DNA of 38,372 nucleotides from M55B165 sp051744245. GTDB lineage: Bacteria > Actinomycetota > Humimicrobiia > Humimicrobiales > Humimicrobiaceae. Of this stretch, positions 8,563 through 16,143 are shown piece after piece. The translations under genes were made by a program, and so were the position numbers. Position 1 is the first letter of the stretch; every line of letters begins with the position of its first letter. The stretch is taken from the NCBI GenBank assembly GCA_051744245.1, contig JBNJCV010000010.1, positions 1 to 38,372 of the forward strand, written 5' to 3'. The notes under the pieces were generated by a model that saw only the letters and a program-made list of their open reading frames with translations, ran no database searches and had not been told where the DNA came from.

Positions 8563-9497
8563 AGGAAAGCCAATACAGATTTATAGCGGAAAGCGGAGAT
8601 AACGGAAAAAGGATAGATAAATACCTCTCAGATAGGATAGAAAGCCTTTCCAGAAGTTATATTGCAAAACTTATAGCCCAAGAAAAAGTAACTGTAAACA
8701 GCAGTGCAGTAGATAAAAATTATACATTAAAGGCAAAGGATATAATTGTAGTTTCTGGAACTAAGGCTGATTACAGAAAGAAAATCATCCCCCAGCCCAT
8801 AGAGCTGGACATAAAATATGAAGATAGTTATCTGGCCATCGTCTCCAAACCTGCTGGAATGGTAACTCATCCAGCACCGGGCAAGACTACAGATACCTTA
8901 GTGAATGCCTTAATTTACCATTACAACAGTCTTTCAAGCTGTGGCCAGGGTGAGAGACCAGGGATAGTCCACAGGCTGGACAAAGATACTTCAGGGCTGC
9001 TGGTAGTTGCCAAAGATAATAAAACTCATAGGCTAATGGCAGAAAAATTTAAAAATAGGGAAGTGGAAAAGACTTATGTATCCCTGATTTATGGAAAACT
9101 GCCTGCAGGGGAAGGGGAAATCAAACTGCCCGTAGGAAGGTCCAGGGTAGACCGGAAAAAAATGTCTATATCTATAGACAGGGGCAAAAAAGCACAAACC
9201 AGCTTTAAGGTAATAGAGGAGTATAGGAAGAATTGCAGCTTGGTAAAAATAAAGCTAAAGACAGGAAGGACGCACCAAATCAGGGTGCACTTTTCATATA
9301 TTGATCATCCTGTTATAGGGGATAGCCAGTACGGAAGTAAAGAATCTAGGAAAATTGCCAGTGAGATTGGCCTGGAAAGGCAATTTCTTCATGCAGAGAA
9401 ATTAAAATTTATGCATCCGGTTACTGACAAGGCGATAGAGATAGAAGACAGCCTGGCAAGCGACTTACAAAAATGCCTGGTTGTTTTAAGGAAATAA
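8559..9497 (+). CDS. RluD-type ribosomal large subunit pseudouridine synthase
   Basis: A 312-residue RluA/RluD-family enzyme converting specific uridines in RNA, usually 23S rRNA, to pseudouridine. An S4 RNA-binding domain occupies about residues 15-70. The catalytic motif H-R-L-D-K-D-T-S-G-L lies at 138-147 with the nucleophile Asp141, and K-L-K-T-G-R-T-H-Q-I-R-V-H follows near residue 230. The start is a TTG inside the lspA stop (four-base overlap). Target positions cannot be read from sequence; RluD or RluB/C-like specificity is possible, hence no gene symbol. It is co-transcribed with lspA and ileS. Confidence 0.92.
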   Translation: MKESQYRFIAESGDNGKRIDKYLSDRIESLSRSYIAKLIAQEKVTVNSSAVDKNYTLKAKDIIVVSGTKADYRKKIIPQPIELDIKYEDSYLAIVSKPAGMVTHPAPGKTTDTLVNALIYHYNSLSSCGQGERPGIVHRLDKDTSGLLVVAKDNKTHRLMAEKFKNREVEKTYVSLIYGKLPAGEGEIKLPVGRSRVDRKKMSISIDRGKKAQTSFKVIEEYRKNCSLVKIKLKTGRTHQIRVHFSYIDHPVIGDSQYGSKESRKIASEIGLERQFLHAEKLKFMHPVTDKAIEIEDSLASDLQKCLVVLRK

Positions 9498-9528
9498 ATT
9501 AAGTGATAAAATAAGAAAGGTGATAAAA

Positions 9529-9816
9529 TTGGGAATAATTAGAAGAATTGTCCTGGATGTACTAAAGCCCCATTTGCCGAATATTGTAGATCTAGTAAGC
9601 CAGATAGCGGATATAAAAGGGATAAATGGGGTGGATATTACATTGAAGGAAATGGACCAGAAAGTTGAGAATGTAAAGATTACCTGTGAAGGAGACAATA
9701 TAATATTTGAGGAATTAGAAAAAGTAATAACTGACAGCGGCGCCTCCATTCACAGCGTAGATAAAGTTTGTGCTGGCAACAGCCTAATAGAAGAAGTCCT
9801 AACCCAACAGGATTAA
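9529..9816 (+). CDS. DUF211 family protein (archaeal-type)
   Basis: A 95-residue protein matching DUF211 (PF02680), a ferredoxin-like-fold family best known from archaea (for example the MTH889 type). Diagnostic segments are R-R-I-V-L-D-V-L-K-P-H at the N-terminus, G-V-D-I-T-L-K-E-M-D, N-V-K-I-T-C-E-G and G-A-S-I-H-S-V-D-K-V near residues 73-82. The TTG at 9529 is chosen because aaaggtga lies about six bases upstream and it yields the family's usual N-terminus; a GTG at 9520 overlaps that ribosome-binding site. It follows rluD by 31 bases, and its last four bases overlap the end of the convergent ABC permease gene. Function is unknown. Confidence 0.85.
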   Translation: MGIIRRIVLDVLKPHLPNIVDLVSQIADIKGINGVDITLKEMDQKVENVKITCEGDNIIFEELEKVITDSGASIHSVDKVCAGNSLIEEVLTQQD

Positions 9817-10760
9817 GTGGCCCTTATTTCTTGCCTCATAAATATTACATAAGATATTGCAAAGCAAATAATGGCTAAAGCTATAATAACTATCAGCTGT
9901 GGCCATACCTGTACCAAACTTTGTCCTAATGACAGCGGACTTAAAATCATCTTCCCCAAATCTGCTGAAGCAAGGGATTGGGGATTCAGGAAGAAATGCC
10001 CTCCTGCAGGTATCAATAGGGTGGTTATAGATTCAGAAAACAGGGTAGAGGGAGATGCTCTGAGTATATTATGTTCTATGACATAATTTTTTACCTGTTC
10101 GGCAGAGGTTGCATTTTCCAGAGGAACAACTGCATTCGCAATTGCATTAGCAATAATAGGCAAAAACACAATTAAAAATAGCCATATGGCTATGGCCGTA
10201 AGTATAGAAGTTGCAGTCTTTTCCATGATAATTGAAAACAGCATGGAAAGGGACATCCAAAAAGTCCCGTAAAAGATGCATATGAATATAAAGAAGAAAA
10301 TTCTTAAAATTTCTTCTGATGTGGGTGGAACTCCAATTGTTCTTAGTCCAATACCCCCAATCAGAAAAACTATGCTTGAAATAATTATGCTCATGGTAGT
10401 AATGCCGGCTAAAAATTTTCCGTTTATAACGCTGTCCCTGAATATCGGTTGGGATAGTAACCTGCTCAAGTTTCCAGTAGTCCTTTCGCTGTTGATAGCG
10501 TCGAATCCAAATATTATTCCTATTATGGGGATAAACAGACTAATAAAGGAAATAAAAGAGGGTAGTATATCCCCGGAAGTTGTAAAAAGTTTTAAAAATA
10601 CAAAATTATCTAACCCGCTAGCAGCTTCCCTGATATTTTGCAATGAAACATAAACCGAAGAGAGACCTGCAACATATACTAAGCCTAAAAGTATGATAAA
10701 CTTTTTGCTGCCAAAATAATCGGCCAGCTCTTTTCTGTATACAGTAAGAATGCTTCTCAT
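9813..10760 (-). CDS. ABC-2 type transporter permease
   Basis: A 315-residue membrane protein with about six hydrophobic helices, a basic N-terminus with Y-R-K-E-L-A-D-Y-F, and the segment F-G-F-D-A-I-N-S-E-R-T-T-G near residue 85. The following L-S-Q-P-I-F-R is typical of the ABC-2/NosY-like permease family. A large loop between about residues 215 and 280 lies between the central and last helices. An aggag ribosome-binding site precedes the ATG. It begins one base after the ATPase stop codon, so the two form one exporter. The substrate is unknown. Confidence 0.9.
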   Translation of the reverse strand: MRSILTVYRKELADYFGSKKFIILLGLVYVAGLSSVYVSLQNIREAASGLDNFVFLKLFTTSGDILPSFISFISLFIPIIGIIFGFDAINSERTTGNLSRLLSQPIFRDSVINGKFLAGITTMSIIISSIVFLIGGIGLRTIGVPPTSEEILRIFFFIFICIFYGTFWMSLSMLFSIIMEKTATSILTAIAIWLFLIVFLPIIANAIANAVVPLENATSAEQVKNYVIEHNILRASPSTLFSESITTLLIPAGGHFFLNPQSLASADLGKMILSPLSLGQSLVQVWPQLIVIIALAIICFAISYVIFMRQEIRAT

Positions 10761-10761
10761 A

Positions 10762-11694
10762 TTACTCCTCTTTAAAATATTTTAGGTAAATTTCTTCTAA
10801 TGCGTAGTCCTTTATATTCATTCTTGTAAGTACTGAATTAGATTTAGCTATGGCTTTGGAAATATCGGACCTTAAATCCTGGTTACAGATAATTTGGAAA
10901 ACATTGCCTTCTTTTCCTATATCTATAACGTCTTCCATGTTATTAAATTCATTTAATAGCTCTTTGGTGTCTCCAGATATTTCAACTTCTATCCTGTATC
11001 TGCCTCCACCAAATAGCTTCCTGCCCAATTCTTTTATATTGCCTTCCCCTATAAGCCTTCCACGGGACAAGATTCCTACCCTGTGGCAAATTTTCTGGAT
11101 CAGGTTAAGCTGGTGGGAAGAAAGCATAAAAGTAATGCCCTTTTCTTTATTTAACCTGGTAATTGTATCCAGGATGCTATTTGCAACCTTGACATCCAAG
11201 CCCTCTGTTGGCTCGTCAAATATTACTAGCTTGGGGTCCTTTATTAAAACATCAGCAATACCAAGCCTCTGTTTCATTCCTTTTGAGAACTGCTTTACCA
11301 ATTGCTTTTTATGGTTAAGCAGTTCAACTATCTTTAATGCCTCATCAATTTTTTCAGGTATTTCCCTGTAATTTATATTGTTTAACTCAGCTGTGTAGGC
11401 CAGGTTATTTTCTGCAGTCATGTCTTCATAGAAGCCAATTTTTTCAGGCAAGTAACCTGTAATCCTTTTAACTCTTAAAGGATCCCGGGTGGAATTGTAG
11501 CTGGCTACACTAATAGTGCCGGAAGTAGGCTCCGTTAAGCCTAACAGCATTAATATGATAGTGGATTTTCCCGCCCCATTTGGGCCCAACAGGCCATATA
11601 TTTCACCTTCTTTTATTGACAGATTAAGATTATCAACTGCCTGGGTGCCATCATAGTTTTTGGATAAATTTTCAGAAAAAATTATATTTTCCAT
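10762..11694 (-). CDS. ABC transporter ATP-binding protein
   Basis: A 310-residue ATPase of the ABC-2 exporter type. Walker A G-P-N-G-A-G-K-S-T is at residues 37-45, the signature F-S-K-G-M-K-Q-R-L-G at 136-145 (a KG variant of LSGGQ, usual in this subfamily), and Walker B L-V-I-F-D-E-P at 156-162. The switch His follows in S-S-H-Q-L. A C-terminal extension of about 90 residues is also typical of CcmA/NatA-like ATPases. It should power the permease encoded immediately downstream. The ggaagaag sequence before its ATG and the four-base gap to the NEW3 gene indicate one transcript. Confidence 0.95.
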   Translation of the reverse strand: MENIIFSENLSKNYDGTQAVDNLNLSIKEGEIYGLLGPNGAGKSTIILMLLGLTEPTSGTISVASYNSTRDPLRVKRITGYLPEKIGFYEDMTAENNLAYTAELNNINYREIPEKIDEALKIVELLNHKKQLVKQFSKGMKQRLGIADVLIKDPKLVIFDEPTEGLDVKVANSILDTITRLNKEKGITFMLSSHQLNLIQKICHRVGILSRGRLIGEGNIKELGRKLFGGGRYRIEVEISGDTKELLNEFNNMEDVIDIGKEGNVFQIICNQDLRSDISKAIAKSNSVLTRMNIKDYALEEIYLKYFKEE

Positions 11695-11698
11695 AATT

Positions 11699-12592
11699 TT
11701 ATCTTCTTCCTAATCTTGCAAAGATTACTGCTACTCCTACTATTACCACTACTATTATTCCTATTCCAACCCATCCCCAGATGGTAGGGGTTAAAACTGT
11801 TACCCTTAATTCCAGGGAATCATTGGCATTATCGCTTGAAGCTGAAAAGGAAAGCATATAGTCGCCGGCAATTGTCTTCTCTGGAGGCTTTATGGTAACC
11901 ACTACTTCTTTTTCTTCTCCTGCTTCCAGGGTTTCTATTTCATCATTTTCAAAACCTACCATCCATCCTTCAGGCTCCTGTACGCTTAAGGACAGGTTTT
12001 CAATAGAGTCAGAACCATTGTTATTTAATACCAGCGTGTATTTGTTATCTTTTCCTGATGTAACTTCAGTATTTAGCCTGCCTGTTTTGGTGGTAAAGTC
12101 GAGCTCATAAGTTGCTGTAACTATGGCATTTACTTCTGCTGTTTCCTCCAAGCCACTTTCTTCATGTGAAGCGATCACTTTTATGGGGTATTCGCCAGGC
12201 TGCTTTTTTACTAAGGGCATTGCAGTTACATTTAGTGTTTCTGCTTTATCAGGTTCTAGCTTTACTGCAGAGATTTCTGTTTCCTGGTATGAAGGCATTA
12301 TTTGTACATACCATCCTTCTGGTGCTTCCCATTTTAAGTCAAAAGTTAATGGGTCCGGCCCAACATAAGTTAAATCAAGGCTGAATTCAAAAGGTTGCCC
12401 TGATTTTGCCTTAATTTCAGGGTAAGAAACATCAAAGGTAATTTCTTCTGGGGTTTCAAACGTTTCTTCTTCTGTAGCCCCTTCTTCTTCCTGGGCCAGT
12501 AATGCGCTAGGCAAAGAAAAGATAATGGATAATGTAAAAACACTTATTATTGCTATTACAGCTGTCTTTATCTTTTTGCTTCTAGTATTCAC
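11699..12592 (-). CDS. Secreted, membrane-anchored NEW3-domain protein
   Basis: A 297-residue surface protein. A basic N-terminus plus hydrophobic stretch (about residues 7-33, ending A-L-L-A-Q) is a signal peptide. An acidic Glu/Thr-rich linker follows. Two beta-sandwich repeats at about 50-155 and 165-270 resemble the NEW3/NPCBM-associated domain (COG1470), each with an E-x-P-E-G-W or A-P-E-G-W motif. One transmembrane helix near 273-293 is followed by a short basic tail. The expected topology is outside-facing domains anchored by the C-terminus. The start is GTG with aaggag nine bases upstream. It is first in an operon with an ABC-2 ATPase and permease, so it may be an extracellular partner of that transporter; this is inferred from context. 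Confidence 0.82.
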   Translation of the reverse strand: MNTRSKKIKTAVIAIISVFTLSIIFSLPSALLAQEEEGATEEETFETPEEITFDVSYPEIKAKSGQPFEFSLDLTYVGPDPLTFDLKWEAPEGWYVQIMPSYQETEISAVKLEPDKAETLNVTAMPLVKKQPGEYPIKVIASHEESGLEETAEVNAIVTATYELDFTTKTGRLNTEVTSGKDNKYTLVLNNNGSDSIENLSLSVQEPEGWMVGFENDEIETLEAGEEKEVVVTIKPPEKTIAGDYMLSFSASSDNANDSLELRVTVLTPTIWGWVGIGIIVVVIVGVAVIFARLGRR

Positions 12593-12655
12593 TTACAAGA
12601 CTCCTTTTTCTATAATTAATTATAATTTGCATATCATAGGTTGATACAAAAAGAA

Positions 12656-12684
12656 ATTCTAATAATTTATCTTTTTTATGTCAA
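12656..12684 (-). promoter_or_regulatory. Near-consensus sigma70-type promoter of the NEW3/ABC operon
   Basis: On the minus strand TTGACA (12684-12679) is followed after exactly 17 bases by TAGAAT (12661-12656). That is a perfect -35 and a five-of-six -10. It would start transcription near 12649, about 57 bases upstream of the GTG of the NEW3 gene. It is the strongest promoter I can see in the window. Confidence 0.75.
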
Positions 12685-12714
12685 CACTTATGCAGTTTGA
12701 TTAAATGGTTTGCA

Positions 12715-15309
12715 TTATTTGAATGCATGAGTGCCAGTTAGGACTTTTATGAATTTTTCGGTCAAATGTGGGTCAAATTGGATTCCTGCAAATATTTTTA
12801 GCTCCTTTACAGCCTGTTCTACTGACATTGCTTTTTTATAAGGTCTTCCATGAACCATAACATCAAATGCATCCACAATGGCTATTATCCTTGAGGTTAT
12901 GGGGATTTCTTCACCTGCTAATCCCTGGGGGTAACCAGAACCATCCCACCTTTCATGGTGACATAAAATGCCGTTTGCTATATAACTTAGCTGTTTTGAA
13001 GATTTTGCAATCCTGTAACCTACTTCAGTATGGGTCTTTATCTTGCCCCATTCTTTTTTTGAAAGCTTGCTGCTCTTTTCGAGTATTCCGTCAGGAACCG
13101 CAATCTTTCCAATATCATGGAGGGGAGCCAGTAGCTTAAGCTCATCAATCTTGTTAGTTGGCAGGTTGATAATCTGGCCGAGTTTTACTGCAAGCTTTTT
13201 CATTCTTTTTGCATGTTCTTCAGTTTCATTGCTTTTCTCCCATAATGACTGGCTGAGGGAAGAAATAATGGAAGAGGAAATGCTTTTGCTTTCGGTAAGC
13301 TTTTGCCTATCCAGTCTCCTTTCTGACTCTTTTATTATTTCCCTTATCTTCTGGCTGGGTTCTATTTTAGTACATATGCCCATGGAAAGGGTAACCTTAA
13401 TTTTGTGAGCTTTTGTTTTCTGGACTTCTCCACTTATTCTCTCCATTATCTTATTTGCGTCTTGTTCTTTTGTGTTGGGAAGAAGGATGGCAAACTCATC
13501 TCCTCCCCATCTTGCTATAATGTCTCCCCGTCGGCTGGTTTTTTGCAAAATCCTTGCCACTTTTTTAATAAGCTTATCGCCATATTCAAAACCAAGGGTG
13601 TCATTAATTAACTTTAAGCCATTGATATCAAGGATAATAAAGCTTAAGGGCAGATATCTTTTATGGTTTAGCCTTTTAAACTCCTCTTCCACATAAGCCC
13701 TGTTGTATAAGTCGGTTAACGGATCATGGAAGCTTAAGTAATTAATCTTTCTTCTAGCTTTTTTGGTTTGGATGGCATTTAGGAACATGTTTCCAGCAAT
13801 TTTTAAAAGGGATACGTCTTCTTCATTCCATTGCTTTAGTTCCCTTATGGAGTCAAATCCAATAAAGCCGAATATATTCTCTCCCATGTAAATAGGGGCA
13901 ATAAGAAGGGATTTTATGCCTTTCTGGATTAGCTCATGCCTCAATGACTGGGCTTTCTCAGGCAAGTCTTTTGCATTTTGCAGATTACTTATATAAATTT
14001 GTTCATAGTTTTTTAAAAAATCCATCAGCCAGGGTTTTCCTTCAATTGACTCATTTACCTTAGAGTGGGAAGACTTTCGGGTCCAGCTGTTTATTTTTTT
14101 GAATACTCTGTCTTTTTCCGAATACAGGAACAGATAGCTTCTGTCCACCCCGGCAAATTTCCCTATTTGGCCCAGGGCAGAATTTATCTTCTTGTCAATA
14201 TATATGTTTGAGCTTATAAAGCTTGTGGATATTTTTGATATAAGCTTTGATAATTCAACCCTCTCTTTTAAAGAGTCTTCAATTTTTTTTCTTTCAGTTA
14301 TATCCCGCAACAGTATTACTTTGCTGGCTAGTTTTCCACTATAATCTTTAAAGCCGGAAATATCTACTTCATAAACTTTGATATTTCCCTTGCCTGTAAC
14401 TTTTTTAATTTCTTTTCCGGATCCGGAATTTATATATCTTCCGGCTTTATTCCAGGTGGCAGTAATTTTCTTGCCTAGAAGCTGGCCGGAGTTGGACATC
14501 CCCATAATTTTCTTTGCCATCGGGTTTATATCCAGGATAATATTTTCAGTATCTATAACTATCAACCCATCCCTCATATTTTCAACCAATGCACTGCGGG
14601 CAATAGGAACTATCTCTCCTAGCTTCAGTCTGGTTATTCCCAGCAGCATAATAAGTATGCTGGCAGTCAGGGCAATGGGCGTAAAGTCTATATGGCTTAA
14701 AGGGGTAATTTTAGCAAAAAATAGAAGGTTTGCAATTATGGGGAGGGCAAGGACAGAAAGTAAAAAAATTGCCTGTTTCCTGTAAAATTTAATAGAATTT
14801 ATGAGTAGATTTATTAGCATAATACAGCTTACTGCCAAAAGCAGGTATGCATAAATAATCCATACCCAGAAAAATAATCCATATTCCCTAATTAAAAACA
14901 GGTTTCCATTAGCATTTATAAGCTCGTAGTTAGTAATTATAAGGTGATGGTATTTATTGGTAAATTCCAGGACAAGTTCCGCTGCCGGGATTATGAATAA
15001 AAATATCAATTTAGGCCATGCTGTCCATTCTTTTTTACCGGTATATAAGGCAGTAAAGATAAAAAAGTAGATAGTAACCATTATAATCCCGACACTTGAT
15101 ATCCGGTTAAAAAGTATCTTAAAGTCAATGTTGGTGCTCATAAGCTGTAGTATATTAGCCAATAGCCAGATAGTAACTCCAGAACATAGCAGTATCAGGG
15201 GCTTGTAATAGTAGGTAGGCTTGTAGGCTAGAATATAGGCGATAAAGATAAGTGCGCAAATAACGCCCAGAAACGGAGAGATTATAAATGGTGTAATTTG
15301 GTAGCCCAT
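12715..15309 (-). CDS. Membrane sensor with PAS, GAF, GGDEF and HD-GYP domains
   Basis: An 864-residue signalling protein for cyclic di-GMP. Residues about 7-230 hold some seven hydrophobic helices with a polar loop, resembling the 7TM region of certain histidine kinases. A PAS domain follows (about 240-350), then a GAF domain (about 365-520). The GGDEF domain has intact G602-G-D-E-F606 and an upstream R-R-G-D inhibitory-site motif. The HD-GYP domain has H731-D732-I-G-K and H784-H785 followed by G-S-G-Y-P. Both synthesis and hydrolysis residues are therefore present, so the sensor may switch between making and degrading the messenger. The ATG has no clear ribosome-binding site. It is a single gene in its own unit, 122 bases upstream of the NEW3 operon on the same strand. 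Confidence 0.92.
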   Translation of the reverse strand: MGYQITPFIISPFLGVICALIFIAYILAYKPTYYYKPLILLCSGVTIWLLANILQLMSTNIDFKILFNRISSVGIIMVTIYFFIFTALYTGKKEWTAWPKLIFLFIIPAAELVLEFTNKYHHLIITNYELINANGNLFLIREYGLFFWVWIIYAYLLLAVSCIMLINLLINSIKFYRKQAIFLLSVLALPIIANLLFFAKITPLSHIDFTPIALTASILIMLLGITRLKLGEIVPIARSALVENMRDGLIVIDTENIILDINPMAKKIMGMSNSGQLLGKKITATWNKAGRYINSGSGKEIKKVTGKGNIKVYEVDISGFKDYSGKLASKVILLRDITERKKIEDSLKERVELSKLISKISTSFISSNIYIDKKINSALGQIGKFAGVDRSYLFLYSEKDRVFKKINSWTRKSSHSKVNESIEGKPWLMDFLKNYEQIYISNLQNAKDLPEKAQSLRHELIQKGIKSLLIAPIYMGENIFGFIGFDSIRELKQWNEEDVSLLKIAGNMFLNAIQTKKARRKINYLSFHDPLTDLYNRAYVEEEFKRLNHKRYLPLSFIILDINGLKLINDTLGFEYGDKLIKKVARILQKTSRRGDIIARWGGDEFAILLPNTKEQDANKIMERISGEVQKTKAHKIKVTLSMGICTKIEPSQKIREIIKESERRLDRQKLTESKSISSSIISSLSQSLWEKSNETEEHAKRMKKLAVKLGQIINLPTNKIDELKLLAPLHDIGKIAVPDGILEKSSKLSKKEWGKIKTHTEVGYRIAKSSKQLSYIANGILCHHERWDGSGYPQGLAGEEIPITSRIIAIVDAFDVMVHGRPYKKAMSVEQAVKELKIFAGIQFDPHLTEKFIKVLTGTHAFK

Positions 15310-15353
15310 TAAACTTTATTAAAATAATTAATGATTTATTTATTCGAATATAT

Positions 15354-15382
15354 ATTATATTATTATTTTTAAATTAATACAA
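15354..15382 (-). promoter_or_regulatory. Candidate promoter of the cyclic di-GMP sensor gene
   Basis: On the minus strand TTGTAT (15382-15377), a 17-base spacer and a perfect TATAAT (15359-15354). A start near 15347 would give a leader of about 38 bases. The surrounding DNA is very AT-rich, so chance matches are likely and only the -10 is strong. Confidence 0.45.
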
Positions 15383-15450
15383 ATACTAATAATTATTTTT
15401 CATTTTATATTTACATAAGTGATACAACATTTTATTAAACTTTTAAATAC

Positions 15451-15479
15451 TTGTTTTAATTTTAAATCTCCTATATTAT
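15451..15479 (+). promoter_or_regulatory. Candidate promoter of the pyr operon
   Basis: TTGTTT (15451-15456), a 17-base spacer and TATTAT (15474-15479). Initiation near 15486 would produce a leader of about 120 bases, which starts just before the PyrR-binding hairpin as an attenuator requires. The 15310-15604 interval holds this promoter, the divergent sensor promoter and the attenuator, and no gene. Confidence 0.5.
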
Positions 15480-15496
15480 ATTGGAGAATAAAATAA

Positions 15497-15526
15497 CCTT
15501 TAAAATAGTCCAGAGAGACTAAAAGG
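15497..15526 (+). promoter_or_regulatory. PyrR-binding RNA hairpin (anti-antiterminator)
   Basis: The sequence AGTCCAGAGAGACT at 15507-15520 matches the conserved PyrR-binding loop: upper stem AGUC (15507-15510) with GACU (15517-15520) closing a CAGAGA hexaloop. A lower stem CCUUU (15497-15501) pairs with AAAGG (15522-15526), with an asymmetric purine-rich internal loop AAAAU on the 5' side. This is the known architecture in Bacillus pyr leaders. Formation, stabilised by PyrR plus UMP, would use up AAAGG, which could otherwise pair with the 5' arm of the terminator. Confidence 0.85.
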
Positions 15527-15569
15527 GGTAAACAGTGAAAAAAAATATAAATAGGAAATTTTTAATTAA

Positions 15570-15601
15570 CCTTCTTACTAGGTGTAAGGGGGTTTTTTTT
15601 T
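15570..15601 (+). terminator. Intrinsic attenuator terminator of the pyr leader
   Basis: A nine-pair stem, 15570-15578 (CCTTCTTAC) with 15584-15592 (GTAAGGGGG, two G-U pairs), a five-base loop and a run of nine Ts at 15593-15601. It ends three bases before the pyrR ATG. Its 5' arm CCUU could alternatively pair with the AAGG(GG) segment at 15523-15528 as an antiterminator, giving the mutually exclusive folds expected for PyrR control. Confidence 0.85.
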
Positions 15602-15604
15602 AAG

Positions 15605-16138
15605 ATGCAGGAAAAGGCCCTAATCCTTAGCAAAGAAGACATGGAAAGAGTTATAAAAAGGATCTCCCATGAAATTCTGGAAAGAAATAAGGGGTGCAAA
15701 GATTTAGTATTTATTGGAATCCAGAAAAGGGGCGTTCCTCTTTCCCAGAGAATAGCCGAAAATATCAAGGAGCTGGAAAATGTTGATATTCCAGTAGGGA
15801 AGCTTGATATATCATTTTACAGGGATGATATAGGGAAGAAGATAAAATCAGACATTCAAATAACTGATATTCCCTTTGACATAAAAGATAAAAATATAAT
15901 TTTAGTGGATGATGTCCTGTTTACCGGAAGGACTATAAGGGCGGCATTGGATGCCATTATTGACTTGGGAAGGCCCAAGACTATCCAGCTAGTGGTACTA
16001 GTAGACAGGGGCCACAGGGAGCTTCCTATTAGAGCTGATTACGTGGGCAAAAATATTCCCACTTCCTTAAATGAATTTATCGATGTGCGGGTAAAGGAAA
16101 CTGACGGCATGGACAAAGTTTTTATTTCGGAGAATTAA
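15605..16138 (+). CDS. pyrR: PyrR: pyr operon attenuator protein / uracil phosphoribosyltransferase
   Basis: A 177-residue PRTase-fold regulator that binds UMP or UTP and the pyr leader RNA, promoting termination; many homologues also have weak uracil phosphoribosyltransferase activity. The N-terminus Q-E-K-A-L-I-L-S aligns with Bacillus PyrR, which supports the ATG at 15605. The PRPP loop N-I-I-L-V-D-D-V-L-F-T-G-R-T is at 97-110. The only purine-rich stretch that could act as ribosome-binding site (taaggggg) lies about 12 bases upstream, inside the 3' arm of the attenuator. It leads the operon, five bases before pyrB, so its own level is autoregulated. Confidence 0.96.
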   Translation: MQEKALILSKEDMERVIKRISHEILERNKGCKDLVFIGIQKRGVPLSQRIAENIKELENVDIPVGKLDISFYRDDIGKKIKSDIQITDIPFDIKDKNIILVDDVLFTGRTIRAALDAIIDLGRPKTIQLVVLVDRGHRELPIRADYVGKNIPTSLNEFIDVRVKETDGMDKVFISEN

Positions 16139-16143
16139 ATTTT

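Noticed and set aside
10850..11371. Plus-strand open frame (173 codons) opposite the ABC ATPase gene
   Set aside because: Antisense to Walker A and signature coding sequence; no ribosome-binding site or family match.
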